DNA of 64,000 nt from the NCBI GenBank assembly GCA_034509925.1, contig CM067530.1, positions 7,380,001 to 7,444,000 on the forward strand, in the 5' to 3' direction. Source of the DNA: Hirudinaria manillensis (taxonomy: Eukaryota > Annelida > Clitellata > Hirudinida > Hirudinidae). Every line of letters begins with the position of its first letter. Within the stretch, counting starts at the first letter, position 1. Position numbers and translations under genes: made by a program. This document shows positions 24,889-35,826 of this stretch, in pieces. Under the pieces are notes generated by a model, which was not told where the DNA came from, ran no database searches, and was given only the letters and a program-made list of their open reading frames with translations.

Positions 24889-24998
24889 CCGTCATCATCA
24901 TCACCATCACTATCATCATTATCATCATCATCACCATCACCATCACTATCATCATCATCGTCGTCGTCGTCGTCATCGTCATCATCATCATCATCAAA
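24889..24998. repeat. (ATC/ACC/GTC)n microsatellite
   Basis: Compound trinucleotide array. The minus-strand frame encodes only Met/Thr/Val runs. Confidence 0.85.
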
Positions 24999-25114
24999 TC
25001 TGCAACTCCTAGCTGCTTCCACCACCACTCAACAGTAGCATCGGGACCACTTCCCTTCTCCATCATCGCCATTATCACAACATCAATGCATCCTTTATCA
25101 TCATTATCTCTCCA

Positions 25115-25280
25115 GTGATTCGTCATCAATGTAGCCGTCGATGTCATCATCGCCGTCATCTACGTCATCGTCATCATCACCGTCGATGTCATCATCGCCG
25201 TCATCTACATCGTCGTCATCATCACCAATACCTACGTCATCGTCGTCATCGTCATCATCACCGTCATCTACTCCATCAAT
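25115..25280. repeat. Compound (GTC/ATC)n array with a repeated higher-order block
   Basis: ATC, GTC and CCG triplets; a block of about 50 bp with gtcgatgtcatcatcgccg is present twice. It gives an Asp-rich tail to a 249-codon open frame on the minus strand (25104-25853) that is otherwise unsupported. Confidence 0.85.
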
Positions 25281-28200
25281 CTGGTAATGCACCTCATCAC
25301 GCAACCCTCTGTCTCTCTCAAGGCTGTGATGTCCTGTGATGACGTCATAGCATGATGAACCTGGTGACGTCACAGGACTTGTACTCCATCTTCGCTCAAA
25401 ATTTAAGTCGAGTTTTGGCAGGAAAGCCTTTCTGATATTGCCGTTGTTGTTGTTGTTGTTGTTGATGTTTTCCTTCTTTTTCAATCCATCTTGAACGAAT
25501 ATTCCTTTTTTTTCAGTCCATCCTCTAAAAAATGAATCCACAAATAGCTCGTGATGGCTGCGGAAATTTCTACTCTGGAAAAATAAAGGAAACGTAAATA
25601 TTTCGTCGCCTGCATTTTTAACTCGATGACCTGCGATAAACTGACGCGTCACGAAAGGCGCCAACGGAGCAGAAGTATAACTTTGGCTTCTCAAAACAAA
25701 ATGGCGTGCTTCAACCGAATGAAAGAATTCTGAATAAATCGTTAAAACCGTGGATGGAGAGATGGATGGAAAGTCGGATGGGTTAATGGAGGTAATGATA
25801 GGAGAATAAGGACCTGGAATAAAACGCTTGGGTTTCACCCCTGATCTCTCCATGATTCGTAATAACCTATTTATGGAACTGTAAAAAAAAAGCTGGGAGA
25901 TGAATCATCATATTAAAAATCGTACATTAATCTGGCATTTTCTTCAAAAAGCAGGTAAATATGTAAACAAACAAATAAATAAATAAATAAATTGGTGTTT
26001 ATGGTGGAGAGGAAATTTTATTTAAAAAAATTAAAAAGATACTTATAAAAATTAAATGCAAATATTCAAACATTATTCTTACATAATGAATCCAGACGAA
26101 ATTCTTATCGTTTGCTATTTTTAACACAGCCTAATTTGCTTCAAACAAAATATTTAATGATTATTTAGGAAAGAAAAAGCTGAAGAATTAAATAATATAT
26201 AAAATAATATATAATATAAACGTCTTCGCAGGTTGAGGGACGGGCCACAAATGGCACGTGTGATTCTCAGGATAATCTCTTCGGTGTTAAGTTTCGTTTG
26301 ATGGCGAATTCAAATCTTCCGCACCTGCTCGAGTTTTTCTTCTTTTTTTCCAGGAAACAATTAAAATAATGAGATTGAAACGTCCGGAAGCGATTGTCAT
26401 GGCGTTCATCTTTGGTCTGCCATCTTTGGAACGTTTCCAAGAGACTGCTCTGAAGCTTTGAGTTTTCGGAGACGGTTAACGCAGCGAATTCTCGAAAATT
26501 CTTGAGCACATCGAGAATACTACGTTACCCTCCCCTCTTCTCGAATAAATTATTATAATTATTTTACTAATTAATAAATCGTTATCTACTTCATCGTCAG
26601 CCATAGCTTATTAGCTATTTAAAAAAAAATAACTAGCTAGTGAACGACTATTGAAAACTCAACTCGTTGAGCAGAGAACGACTGATTTATCCGGAGAACT
26701 TCCAGCCAAAAGAAGAAGAAGTAGAAGATTAGCAGATGATAACTCGTCTAAATTTTATATCAACGCCGTCTGCTGTTGTGCGTGAGTTGCGCAGACGAAG
26801 TTTTTCCAGGCTCAAAGGAACCATCACTCCATCACTCCATTCTCGTAATTCACCGTGGATGTGTTGGGTGCTTTCGAGTATAAGTCATCGTTAATTTTTA
26901 TTGTTCACTCTAATTTGTTATCTATTTACTTGTATTATTTATTTGTTTGTTTGTTTGTTTGTTTATTTGATTGTTTATTTATTATTTTTAAAATGAAACA
27001 TTAGCTTAACTTAATTTCTTGATGGAGATAAGATTGCGATGCCGGTGATGCATAATCGTGACGAGACGATAAGAAGTTCCTGCCAGTTACAAAATAACAA
27101 TTATAAATTGGTCGTTAACCACAATAATAATAATAATTATTATTATAATTATTAATTATATAATAATTATCTATTATACCATCTCATTAGTCAGTTACTC
27201 AACCAGAAAAGTTTTATCAGTTGCTGTGAAGTTTATCAGTCTTTAAAGCCTTTGAACCATCCGATATTAATGTGATAATGTCACGATGATATCTGGACAT
27301 TTTGATCTCCAAATAAACTGATTTCATTCGAAATAAAAATAATTCCGTAATAATTCCATAATAATTCCGTGCCTCAATGTTTTATGTCTCCATGGACGGC
27401 AATAAATGTCTGAAGATGCAACAAAAAGTTATGCTTCTTGGAATTATGTGCTGATTATTAACCAAATTGTTGCCAATCCTTCGCATTACATTCGAAAGTA
27501 ATGTTTCGCTTTATCCTTGATAAGTGTTTTTAATAAAACAAAATGATTAAATAGTCTTATAATTAACTGTTTATTTAACAACTGTTTTTTTTGTTTTAAA
27601 CTAATTTTGCCTGTCGTAAAAATTAACTTGTACTAACCGTCGTCATCGTCGTCGTCAGCAAGTCTGACTTCATTACGTGATTATTGTTATTGTGGATAAG
27701 ATTTCACATTTTTCCCATGTTTTGAGCGGACGTGTTCTTATCAGATGGAGATGGAAGGATAAGAGAGCTTCATGGAACCTGATATTCCAGGTGATTCTTG
27801 AGGTCATAAGGATCGAGTAACCCTTTCCAGGCTAAAGTTCCATTATGTGCCATTTCTTGTCCGAAACTCTGCTCCAGTTTCTGATAAAATCTGCACGCGT
27901 GTTTATGTGCCTTTTTACATTGAATAAAGACCATGCTATCTTATCTTTATGTATCACGCTCGTCCCGATAAAAATCAATTACAAATAATTCGAAAGAAGC
28001 CGGCAGTTAAAATGAACTCAGCAGCGTATTTTCGATTAATCGCTGGCAACGTATCGGCCAATTAAGCTCTTAATAACACCGTAGCAGGTGTCAAAAAAAA
28101 AAACAGGTGAAGGAAAGCATGAAGTGAGTTTGATTGGCAGGTGACTGCTTTCAAGAAGTTACCCTCGAAGCGAAACTAGATTTGTGGGTCTTTGTCCTTC

Positions 28201-28817
28201 ATTCAAACCTGATCTACTCCGATATTTCGGAAGCATTTCAATTTACTTGTCTTTATGTTTTTATTTTGAAAATTTAATAAATTCAAATAAAAAAGCTTAA
28301 GTCACTACTACATGATCACCTTGAGGCGATTCATGTCTTAAAAGGAATATCGGGAGATGGATGCAAAAAAAGCAAGATAAGGAGGAAGAAGCAGATGATT
28401 TATAAACACGACGAATGCTTTTATCTATTCCGAAATTCTCGGGATGATGGTTTTTTTTTATCAAATTATGGATCAAAGAGAGAGGATCGCATGAAATCGA
28501 GCGACTCCTCTCGACCACCAAAACTTTCTCTCTACAATCTCAACCGAGAATTTGACAAGCTGGTAAGATTATAAGCTGAAGGATCAATAACTTGAGACGA
28601 ATGATATTATTTCAGGTAATTCAGACAAATATCAATCTCATCTGATAACTTCCCCAAACATCTGAAGTTTTAACAGATTGTGACTCATTCATTCCTCAAA
28701 GACTTTCAATTTATTTCAGTTACTGATATAATTATTTAATTAAGAATTTCTCTGTATGCTTTTCATCCATTTAACCTTTGTGTTGCCGTAGTTTTTTTCG
28801 CCTTGTTCGCCTGGTAA

Positions 28818-31004
28818 ATGGTTTTACATTTTTTTATCACTACTAGTCTCTCTGCAATATTACTTGTTGGTACAATTGTAGTTACAGGTAATTTTTTCGC
28901 ATTATATTTAATATCCGATAAAATGTTTAGAAGAAAGTCAATCTACACTGAAAGACACGAATAATGTATTTTATATGTGCTAAAATCTGACCCAAACTTC
29001 AAAGAGGGCTATTAATAACGTAAGTAGAAGCCATTGAATAGTAACGCCCTTACATTTACAAGCGACTGCCTTCGAACTTTTTCTGCCTGCGACTTTTTAT
29101 TGGAGATAAACTTCTAATGACGAATTATGAGGATGTAAAATTTAAAAGTCCGGAATATGACGCGGAGAGTCACCACTATAATTGTTACCTACTTCTTTAC
29201 CTGCAATTTCAGTAGGTTCTCGAAAATACGAACTTTTCTCCACGTCCTTGTTTGTTTGTAATTTATTCGTAAAATTGATAGATTGTGGACTAATAATATC
29301 AGGGCTGATTAAGAATAATAGCAATGAACTGATTAAATTGAAATTTCTTCTTTCCTTCAGTCGTCTGTGAAGTTCCTATCAGTTGCAATCAGGAGAATGT
29401 ACAACGCTGTTGGTTGTACATCCAAGATTCAAGTATTTTTCAATATGTTATACCTTGTCTAAATAATTCCCAGATCACCAGCTTTTGCAAGTATGTTTTG
29501 ATCCATTTTAGTAACGTAATTTCGAAATAGTAAGTTTTAATTTAAAATAATAAATTCGAAGAGCTAATAAATTGAATCTTTCAAACCAAACATTTAAGCA
29601 TTCGTTAATATTTTGCAGAAACTTTGATTACTTTGATAAATGTTTCACCCCAGTGAGGAATGCATGCTTAAACTACATAGAATTCAAGATACTTGTAATT
29701 TATGAGGGTCATAGAAATGCTTTCTCTTATCTCTGTAGAGAAACAATGGATGGTCAGTTTGCAATGGAATTTTGTTTGTCATCGTGAATAAATTGGTTTT
29801 TATAATAAATAATTTGATACTTACACAAGTTATGAAATTATTTATTAATTTTGCTTATATCACATGCCTTCCTTCCTTCCTTGATATCCTTCCACAGAAT
29901 ATCTTGAACATCAGAAGTGTTTCAAAGATACCAACCTACAAATGAATGCAGCCATATGCAATAATTCTATGACAGAACAACTTAAAAGGGTTCAGAATGG
30001 GTCAGATGCTGCCTCAAATACAGACAGGATTTGCCAGTAAAGTTCTTGGATTCTCCATTTCAAGCAAAATATAGCAAAATATAGTCTTCCAATGAACTTC
30101 ATTAAACAGGACTGGAGATTTGTACTTGGGTTGTATTAACAACAACTTGAAGGTCATCTGTGGGGAAACAGCTGCTGCTTGGATGACGAACTACGATCGG
30201 AAAATGCTTTCTCCCTTTTTCAGTACCATACCTTGTGCAGGATGGAGCAGTGGTAAGATCCCCAGGTTCACTACATGTTAAACTCTTTCTGAATTCTGTT
30301 TCTATTTCTAGATACCACTCAGATTACAAGTGAGTAATAATTGATTAATTGTTTTCAATTGTGTTGATTTTCCTGCTATTGAATTGTTATTAATTTTAGG
30401 TACTGACTCAAGTATTACCATCACCCTGGCTGTTTGTCTCAGTCTCATTTGCTTAATAATCATTGCTTTGATTTTAATTTTCCTTTGTCACCTGAGACCG
30501 CAACTGTTCAAAAACTTGCCCATCATCAACAGACTAAGTGCCTCGAAAATCTTTTCTAAGCAGGAATCTTCGCATCCTCCACCTTACATCAACGACACTC
30601 AGGTTTCTTCGCAAGATCACGACGGAGAACCACAAACAGCCAGTTGCGACCAGAACTCTTTCAGCAGTGGCTACTTCAGTACTCCTGAAAGAACTCCTGA
30701 AGGGAGCACACAGTATTTTCAAGAATCAGGTACTTCTAAGAAAAAAATGAGGGTTGGTAGCATGGAAGTTATATCCTTCAAAACATCTGGAACTTCGAAT
30801 GTGATAAATCGGACACTGAGATCACATTCGGCGGAATGTACCCCCGAACTTCCTCGTGTCCTCCAGCACAGCATATCGATGGGACCCCTGCAGAGCAACA
30901 CCATAACTCCACCACTTTTTGAACCTCCTGTGGCCAACCCTTTCACATCTTCATCACTTGGCATTCAAAGAGAGGATCCCATCATTACAGATTATTATTG
31001 CTAA
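28818..31004 (+). CDS. Orphan cysteine-rich single-pass membrane protein
   Basis: Seven exons (28818-28887, 29361-29490, 29619-29752, 29898-30036, 30110-30252, 30314-30331, 30400-31004) join with consistent phases to 1239 bases, i.e. 412 residues. Exon 1 encodes a signal peptide (MVLHFFITTSLSAILLVGT). Exons 2-5 encode an all-extracellular region with 14 cysteines, spaced like paired helical disulfide modules (for example DKCFTPVRNAC and HQKCFKDTN). An 18-base micro-exon leads into a transmembrane segment (ITLAVCLSLICLIIIALIL) followed by a cytoplasmic tail of about 170 residues rich in Ser, Thr and Pro, ending ITDYYC. The Cys pattern recalls the DUF19/CPG4-type secreted domains of worms, but I cannot assign a family. 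A receptor or adhesion role is inference. Confidence 0.75.
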
Positions 31005-32095
31005 TTGACAAATTAACAAATGCTTAATTCCAAAATATCTTTTCAGCTTATTTCTTCAGATCTGCAGACTTTTGTTTTAGGAAAGTTGTTGAATGTTGGC
31101 TTCAGCAATCAATGATCTCTAGATGCCCCCTTGTTTATAAACCATCATTGTTTGATTAGTTGCTTGTGTACCTAACACGTATATCAATGCCTAAGTGCAT
31201 GCCTGTTGCTACAAGTGACAGCAGGTGACCTGATGTTTGTTTTTTTCACTTAATTTGAAAGACTTGAAAGGAACAATTGAACTTCAGTGCATTTTCAACA
31301 CTTAGTAATCCTAGACAAGGAACGAGGAAGGTAGAGAAACAAGTTTGCAACTGCACTTTTAAGTTGTGTAATGACCACTGCTTGTGACTGACGAGTCAAG
31401 CGACGTAAGCCAGCCGATTTAAGCCGTTGGTCAATTAGCCGTCAAGACAGCTGAAATTCTATCATTCTAGGTCATAGTAGGTTTCTCTGGAAATCTCGAC
31501 AATTAAACCCGCAATTGGATCAAACAAAATATAGTAAATTTTCGGCTCAAAGCTTATTGCAAACTAGTTAAAAGTAGTCTGGCGTTTTTACTGAAGAATG
31601 TCTTTTATATAAAAGTATACAATAGCCTTTCATTGAACTTCATCATTGAAGTAAATGGAAGTTATTTTTATAGTCCTACTAAATTTATTATATAGCCTTG
31701 ATCTATTAAGGTAACTTGCGAAGATGTCGAAAACCTTGACCTAAGGCCAAAGAGCAGGGATGTTGTTCATCCACAATGGGTATTTTTTGCTATTTTTGTT
31801 CGTAACCCCTGCTTTCAGGACATTAATTTTGTAAAAACAAGCACTTTTGAGTCGCATTTGATTTCCGTCGCTCTCTTACTTCGTTCGTTTTCCGAAACTA
31901 ATTTCAGATTTTAAGGATCTCCACAAACTGCCTATAGTCTTTAGTTCGTCTTATGTGGCGGTTCAAAGCTTTTCCGAATGGCAAAATTTAAATTTTATGT
32001 ATTTCTTCTACCTGAGAAATGTCTTGTTCACCTAAATTTTAAGTCATTGTAATTATAATTAAGTGCAGAAGTGAAGCCAAGCCACACATGTGAAT
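31005..32095. other. Spacer: 3' UTR of the Cys-rich gene and NUDT12 upstream region
   Basis: No exon is recognised. The sequence is less AT-rich than the intergenic repeats and carries no microsatellite. Confidence 0.4.
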
Positions 32096-34256
32096 ATGTT
32101 GGAGCCAAATTTAGAAAACATTCAGAAAGCAAGTCAAGATTTTCTTCTATCAGCCTCTCATGGAAACGTTGAAAATTTTCTGGAAAGTTTAAAAAGTCAA
32201 TTAAACTTTAATGTTTAATAGAATATATTTAATTCAGTTAATTAATTTCATTCTTCTTTAAATTAACATTTAATAACAAATTGTTTCATGAAATTCAAAT
32301 AATGAAATTTAATTAAAGGTGTGCCACAAGTGGATGTAACAAATGAAAGAGGTTGGACTGCTCTCATGTTTGCTGCAAGGAATGGTAACTCTCTCATGGT
32401 CAGAGAACTCTTGAAAAGAGGGTTAAATATATTAATTGTTGCAATGGCATAATTAGGGTTATAAACATTTGTCAGCTAGAGGACATTAGCTAGGGGTTGG
32501 GAATGACTGATATTTTGTTAATTGCTCAAAACTTAAGTCTGTATAGAAGCTGAGGTTATGGGCACTTGCCTCAAAGCCTCCCCATGGTTATGTTACTGAG
32601 TTGTTATTATGCAAAGTCATCATTTTTAATGACTTAACATTTATGATATTGTTGATGATATTTTGACTAGATGTGATATTCTCAAGACTAATTCAAATGG
32701 ACAGACAGCTGCAGACATTGCAGACTTTTGGCTGCATTCAGAAATTTCTAAATACCTCTCTAGTTCAAGCCAACATATTGTACCTGGTTTAAACTACTTA
32801 TGCCAAAACCCTCTAGAAAGAGCATCTTATAGGAGGACTGATGCTACTTGGCTTGAAATGGCCATGAAACATCCAAAATCTACTTTCATTGTTTTCTCAA
32901 ATCTTGCTCCTCTTGTTTATTTAAAGGATGCTGATGCTTCAACTTCAAATAAACAGAGATCTGAAGATTTATATAGACTGGCAAGAATCGACTATAACAA
33001 AGCATTGAACCTTGAATCTTGCTTGGAGAAGTGCATATTTCTGGGCGTGGAGACCGCAGAAACATCAAATTATGAGAGTCTTGATGTTCCTTTTGGATGG
33101 TTTTCTGTTGAGTCAAAGTTGGAAATCTCTGACATTATGAAAATTATACCAAATGTGACCGCACTTCCTCTTTTATCTGGACTCTTTCAACTCACAAAAC
33201 CTGAAGCTGCCATTGTATCACAAGCAAGATCCCTCTTAGCCTGGCATGACAGAAACCAGTTCTGTCCATCGTGTGGGCATCCATCAGAATCAGCTGATGC
33301 TGGTTATAGAAGAAAATGCTCCAACAACGACTGTAAAAGTAACAAAGGTCTCATTATTTCTATATCCTACTTGTAAAATTAATTACTGTTTTTATTAATT
33401 ATAATACTTATTACATTCAACATACCCATTTTATAATTCTAGATTCCATCATTTAGTTTGATGTATTTCATTTGAATTTAATAAAATTCCTCAAAACAAA
33501 AGAGCAAATGAGCCAATGAGACGATAATACCATATAACAGTATTTTAAAGTAAAATATTAAATAATTAAAATTTTAAAATTATTTGTTTGGAGCAGGAGT
33601 TTACAATACCTGCTATCCAAGAACAGATCCCAGCATAATAATTGCTGTTTCATCTGTTGATAACAAACAACTACTGCTTGGTCAGAACAAGCTTCGCCAC
33701 ACAAAAACTATGTGGTCAATATTAGCAGGCTTTGTAGAACCAGGTTGAACACCTTTGTTTTTCTGTTTAATATTTGATTCATTTTCAAATACAATTATAA
33801 GTTTATTTAATGAATAAATAATTATGATAATTTAAAATGAAGGTGATTTATTTCACATCCATCCCATCATTCACAATGTAATGTCTAGGTGAAAGCATAG
33901 AGGAAGCCTGCAGAAGGGAAGTTTATGAAGAAACTAAAGTTCAAGTTGGAAGTGTAAAATATTACTCCAGCCAGCCTTGGCCAATGCCAAACTCCCTGAT
34001 GATAGGATGCCATGGCTATGCTCTAAATAATTTTATCAAAGTAATTAATTTATACTACCTCAAGCTCTATGTGATTGAGAATCATTCATTTATTCAGGCT
34101 GATGAAACTGAGATCATGCAGGCAAAGTGGTTTGATGGGATGGAGGTGGAACAGATGCTTGCTCGACAACATCCAAGTGGCTTTACTCTTCCACCGATGC
34201 AGACGATTGCTCACCAACTTATACGCCATTGGATCAATTCTATCAGAGCTCATTGA
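32096..34256 (+). CDS. NUDT12: Peroxisomal NADH pyrophosphatase NUDT12 homologue
   Basis: Six exons (32096-32195, 32319-32421, 32671-33347, 33597-33743, 33889-34040, 34098-34256) close in phase to 445 residues. The enzyme class cleaves NAD(P)H and NAD-capped RNA. Residues about 10-100 are ankyrin repeats ([24 protein letters not shown]). A middle NADH-pyrophosphatase domain is followed by a four-Cys zinc ribbon (CPSCG ... CSNNDC) and the Nudix domain, which has [20 protein letters not shown] and the NudC-type signature [11 protein letters not shown]. The end reads [17 protein letters not shown], like the vertebrate C-terminus. Oddity: the Nudix-box Gly after EE-x is Lys (EETKV). The first donor was chosen because it gives phase and matches [18 protein letters not shown]; a second GT is close by. 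Confidence 0.92.
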
Positions 34257-34816
34257 AGCCAATTTCTTAACAGTTTTCTTTTGTATTCAGTAAAATGAGC
34301 TAGTTGTTTGGAGAGGTGAAGGCTGTTAATATCAAACATAGCCCCTATTTTTTCCGACCATCATTAACATTGATATTCTGTATTATGATCTGAGTGGAGA
34401 AAAAGCTTAAGATGTAACCAAAATGTTTTGAGTATGTATTAGTATTGCTAAACAACATCCTGAAAGTGTTACATACTTCAGTTACAGAAAACATGTCCTC
34501 CTTGACAATTAAGACCTTTAAGGCTGATGTAATTTTAAGGCTGTTTTAGGTTTGGGCTATTATGAACGAAAAGCAAACAGCAACAGCGCCTCTGTTGAGC
34601 GCCTTGCGGGGTTGAAGATGTCGAAATTTATTTTCAACTGTTGATGACGCTATAATAATGTAATGTAATTTAAAAATTATATTTCAGAAGGTGCGCATTT
34701 TCCAATAAAATAGTTAGACTTTTTTTAATTTGCTCTATTTGGTTGCTAGGGACAACTCCGAGTTTGGAAATGTTTATCTTTGAGCGTCGTTGAAACCAGA
34801 TTTGGCTGCGACCAAA
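34257..34816. other. Intergenic spacer
   Basis: 560 bp holding the NUDT12 3' UTR and the FAIM upstream region; no further gene seen. Confidence 0.4.
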
Positions 34817-35546
34817 ATGCCGAAAATGAGTGATTTAGTAGCAGAATGGGAAGTTGAGCTTTCGGACAAAAAACACTTGGTGCAATTTGAGCATGGCACT
34901 TTGACTGGAAAGCGAGTGATCTGGGTGGACGGAAATGTAATTCTTTAAACAATATGATTTTTTTACAACATGATGAACCTCTATTAAAATATTTAATTTT
35001 GCAGGAAATTCTCAGAAAAGATTTTGTTTTTGATCTGGTTGGTTTCGAATTTTTTACTCTTCTCGGAAATAAACTGGTTATCACCATAACTGCCAGCGCC
35101 CTGGATTATCACTACAGACTCAAAGTTAATGATGTGGACATAGCGAAATTCGCAAAACAACAACTCAAGGCCTTGAAAACCTGGATATTTCAGAACGATA
35201 CCAATAGCTATAGGGTTGCCTTGGGTAAGTTTGGACCTGGTATTTGTAATTAAAAAGCTGACAATACTCGATTTAACGCAGAAAAAGATTCTCTCGACGT
35301 ATGGGTAAATGGAGAAAAAGTAGAAACCGAGGTGATTTTTGAATATTTGGATACGTTGAGGCAAATAAAATCGAGGTAAATGATTTTTTTTAAACTTTGT
35401 AGGGTGTATTCGTTGACAGTGGCACAGAAACTCATTTTGTAATTGACGGCATGCAGGCTTGTATAAAAGCAACAAACTCTGGCAAAAAGAATACTGGAAT
35501 CATACACACTCTGTTTGTAAACAATAGAGAAGTTACGGTTAAGTAA
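34817..35546 (+). CDS. FAIM: Fas apoptotic inhibitory molecule (FAIM)
   Basis: Four exons (34817-34936, 35005-35224, 35282-35331, 35403-35546) close in phase to 177 residues, the usual FAIM length (about 179). The start MPKMSDLVAEWEVELSD with HLVQFEHGT and GKRVIWVDG matches the conserved N-terminal beta-domain. Further on, EKDSLDVWVNGEK and a C-terminal GTETHF ... GIIHTLFVNNREV match the second beta-domain. FAIM is a soluble cytosolic protein that protects against death-receptor and heat/oxidative protein aggregation stress in mammals; its job in this animal is inferred. A second ATG three codons downstream (MSDLVAEW) aligns better with the vertebrate start MTDLVAVW and may also be used. Confidence 0.95.
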
Positions 35547-35826
35547 CATAGAAGACATTTTGAATCAAGAATCTCTCATCAAGGAAGACATCAGATTTTA
35601 ATGTGCGAACCGTATTTTAACTTTTCTCAATTCTTGTCTTGCCTCAAATTTGCCACAGACGATATTTATTTAATGAGATTTTAGTTGAGTTTATGGGGTT
35701 TTTAATATCAGCCTTCTCTAAAAGCACAAACTATTCAAAAGAAGAGTGGGTCGCGGGACCTTCATGGGCACTGATGGCAATTGAGGTCTTTATAACTAAT
35801 TTACTTCAATTCACAAAGTTTAAAGT

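Larger units (their letters stand above)
20603..28817. other. 8-kb gene-poor, repeat-rich spacer
   Basis: No exon with splice context or family resemblance was found on either strand. It contains microsatellites (21715-21765, 22087-22278, 24889-24998, 25115-25280), a tandem duplication (22749-22864) and many short AT runs. Promoter elements of the minus-strand GPCR must lie just right of 20602 but cannot be picked out. Confidence 0.4.

Noticed and set aside
25104..25853. 249-codon minus-strand open frame ending in a long Asp-rich tail
   Set aside because: The tail is a translated GTC/ATC microsatellite and the first 150 residues show no family, domain or splice context; it may be a chance frame.
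30534..30964. Minus-strand frames over the last exon of the Cys-rich gene
   Set aside because: Antisense shadows of a well-supported exon.
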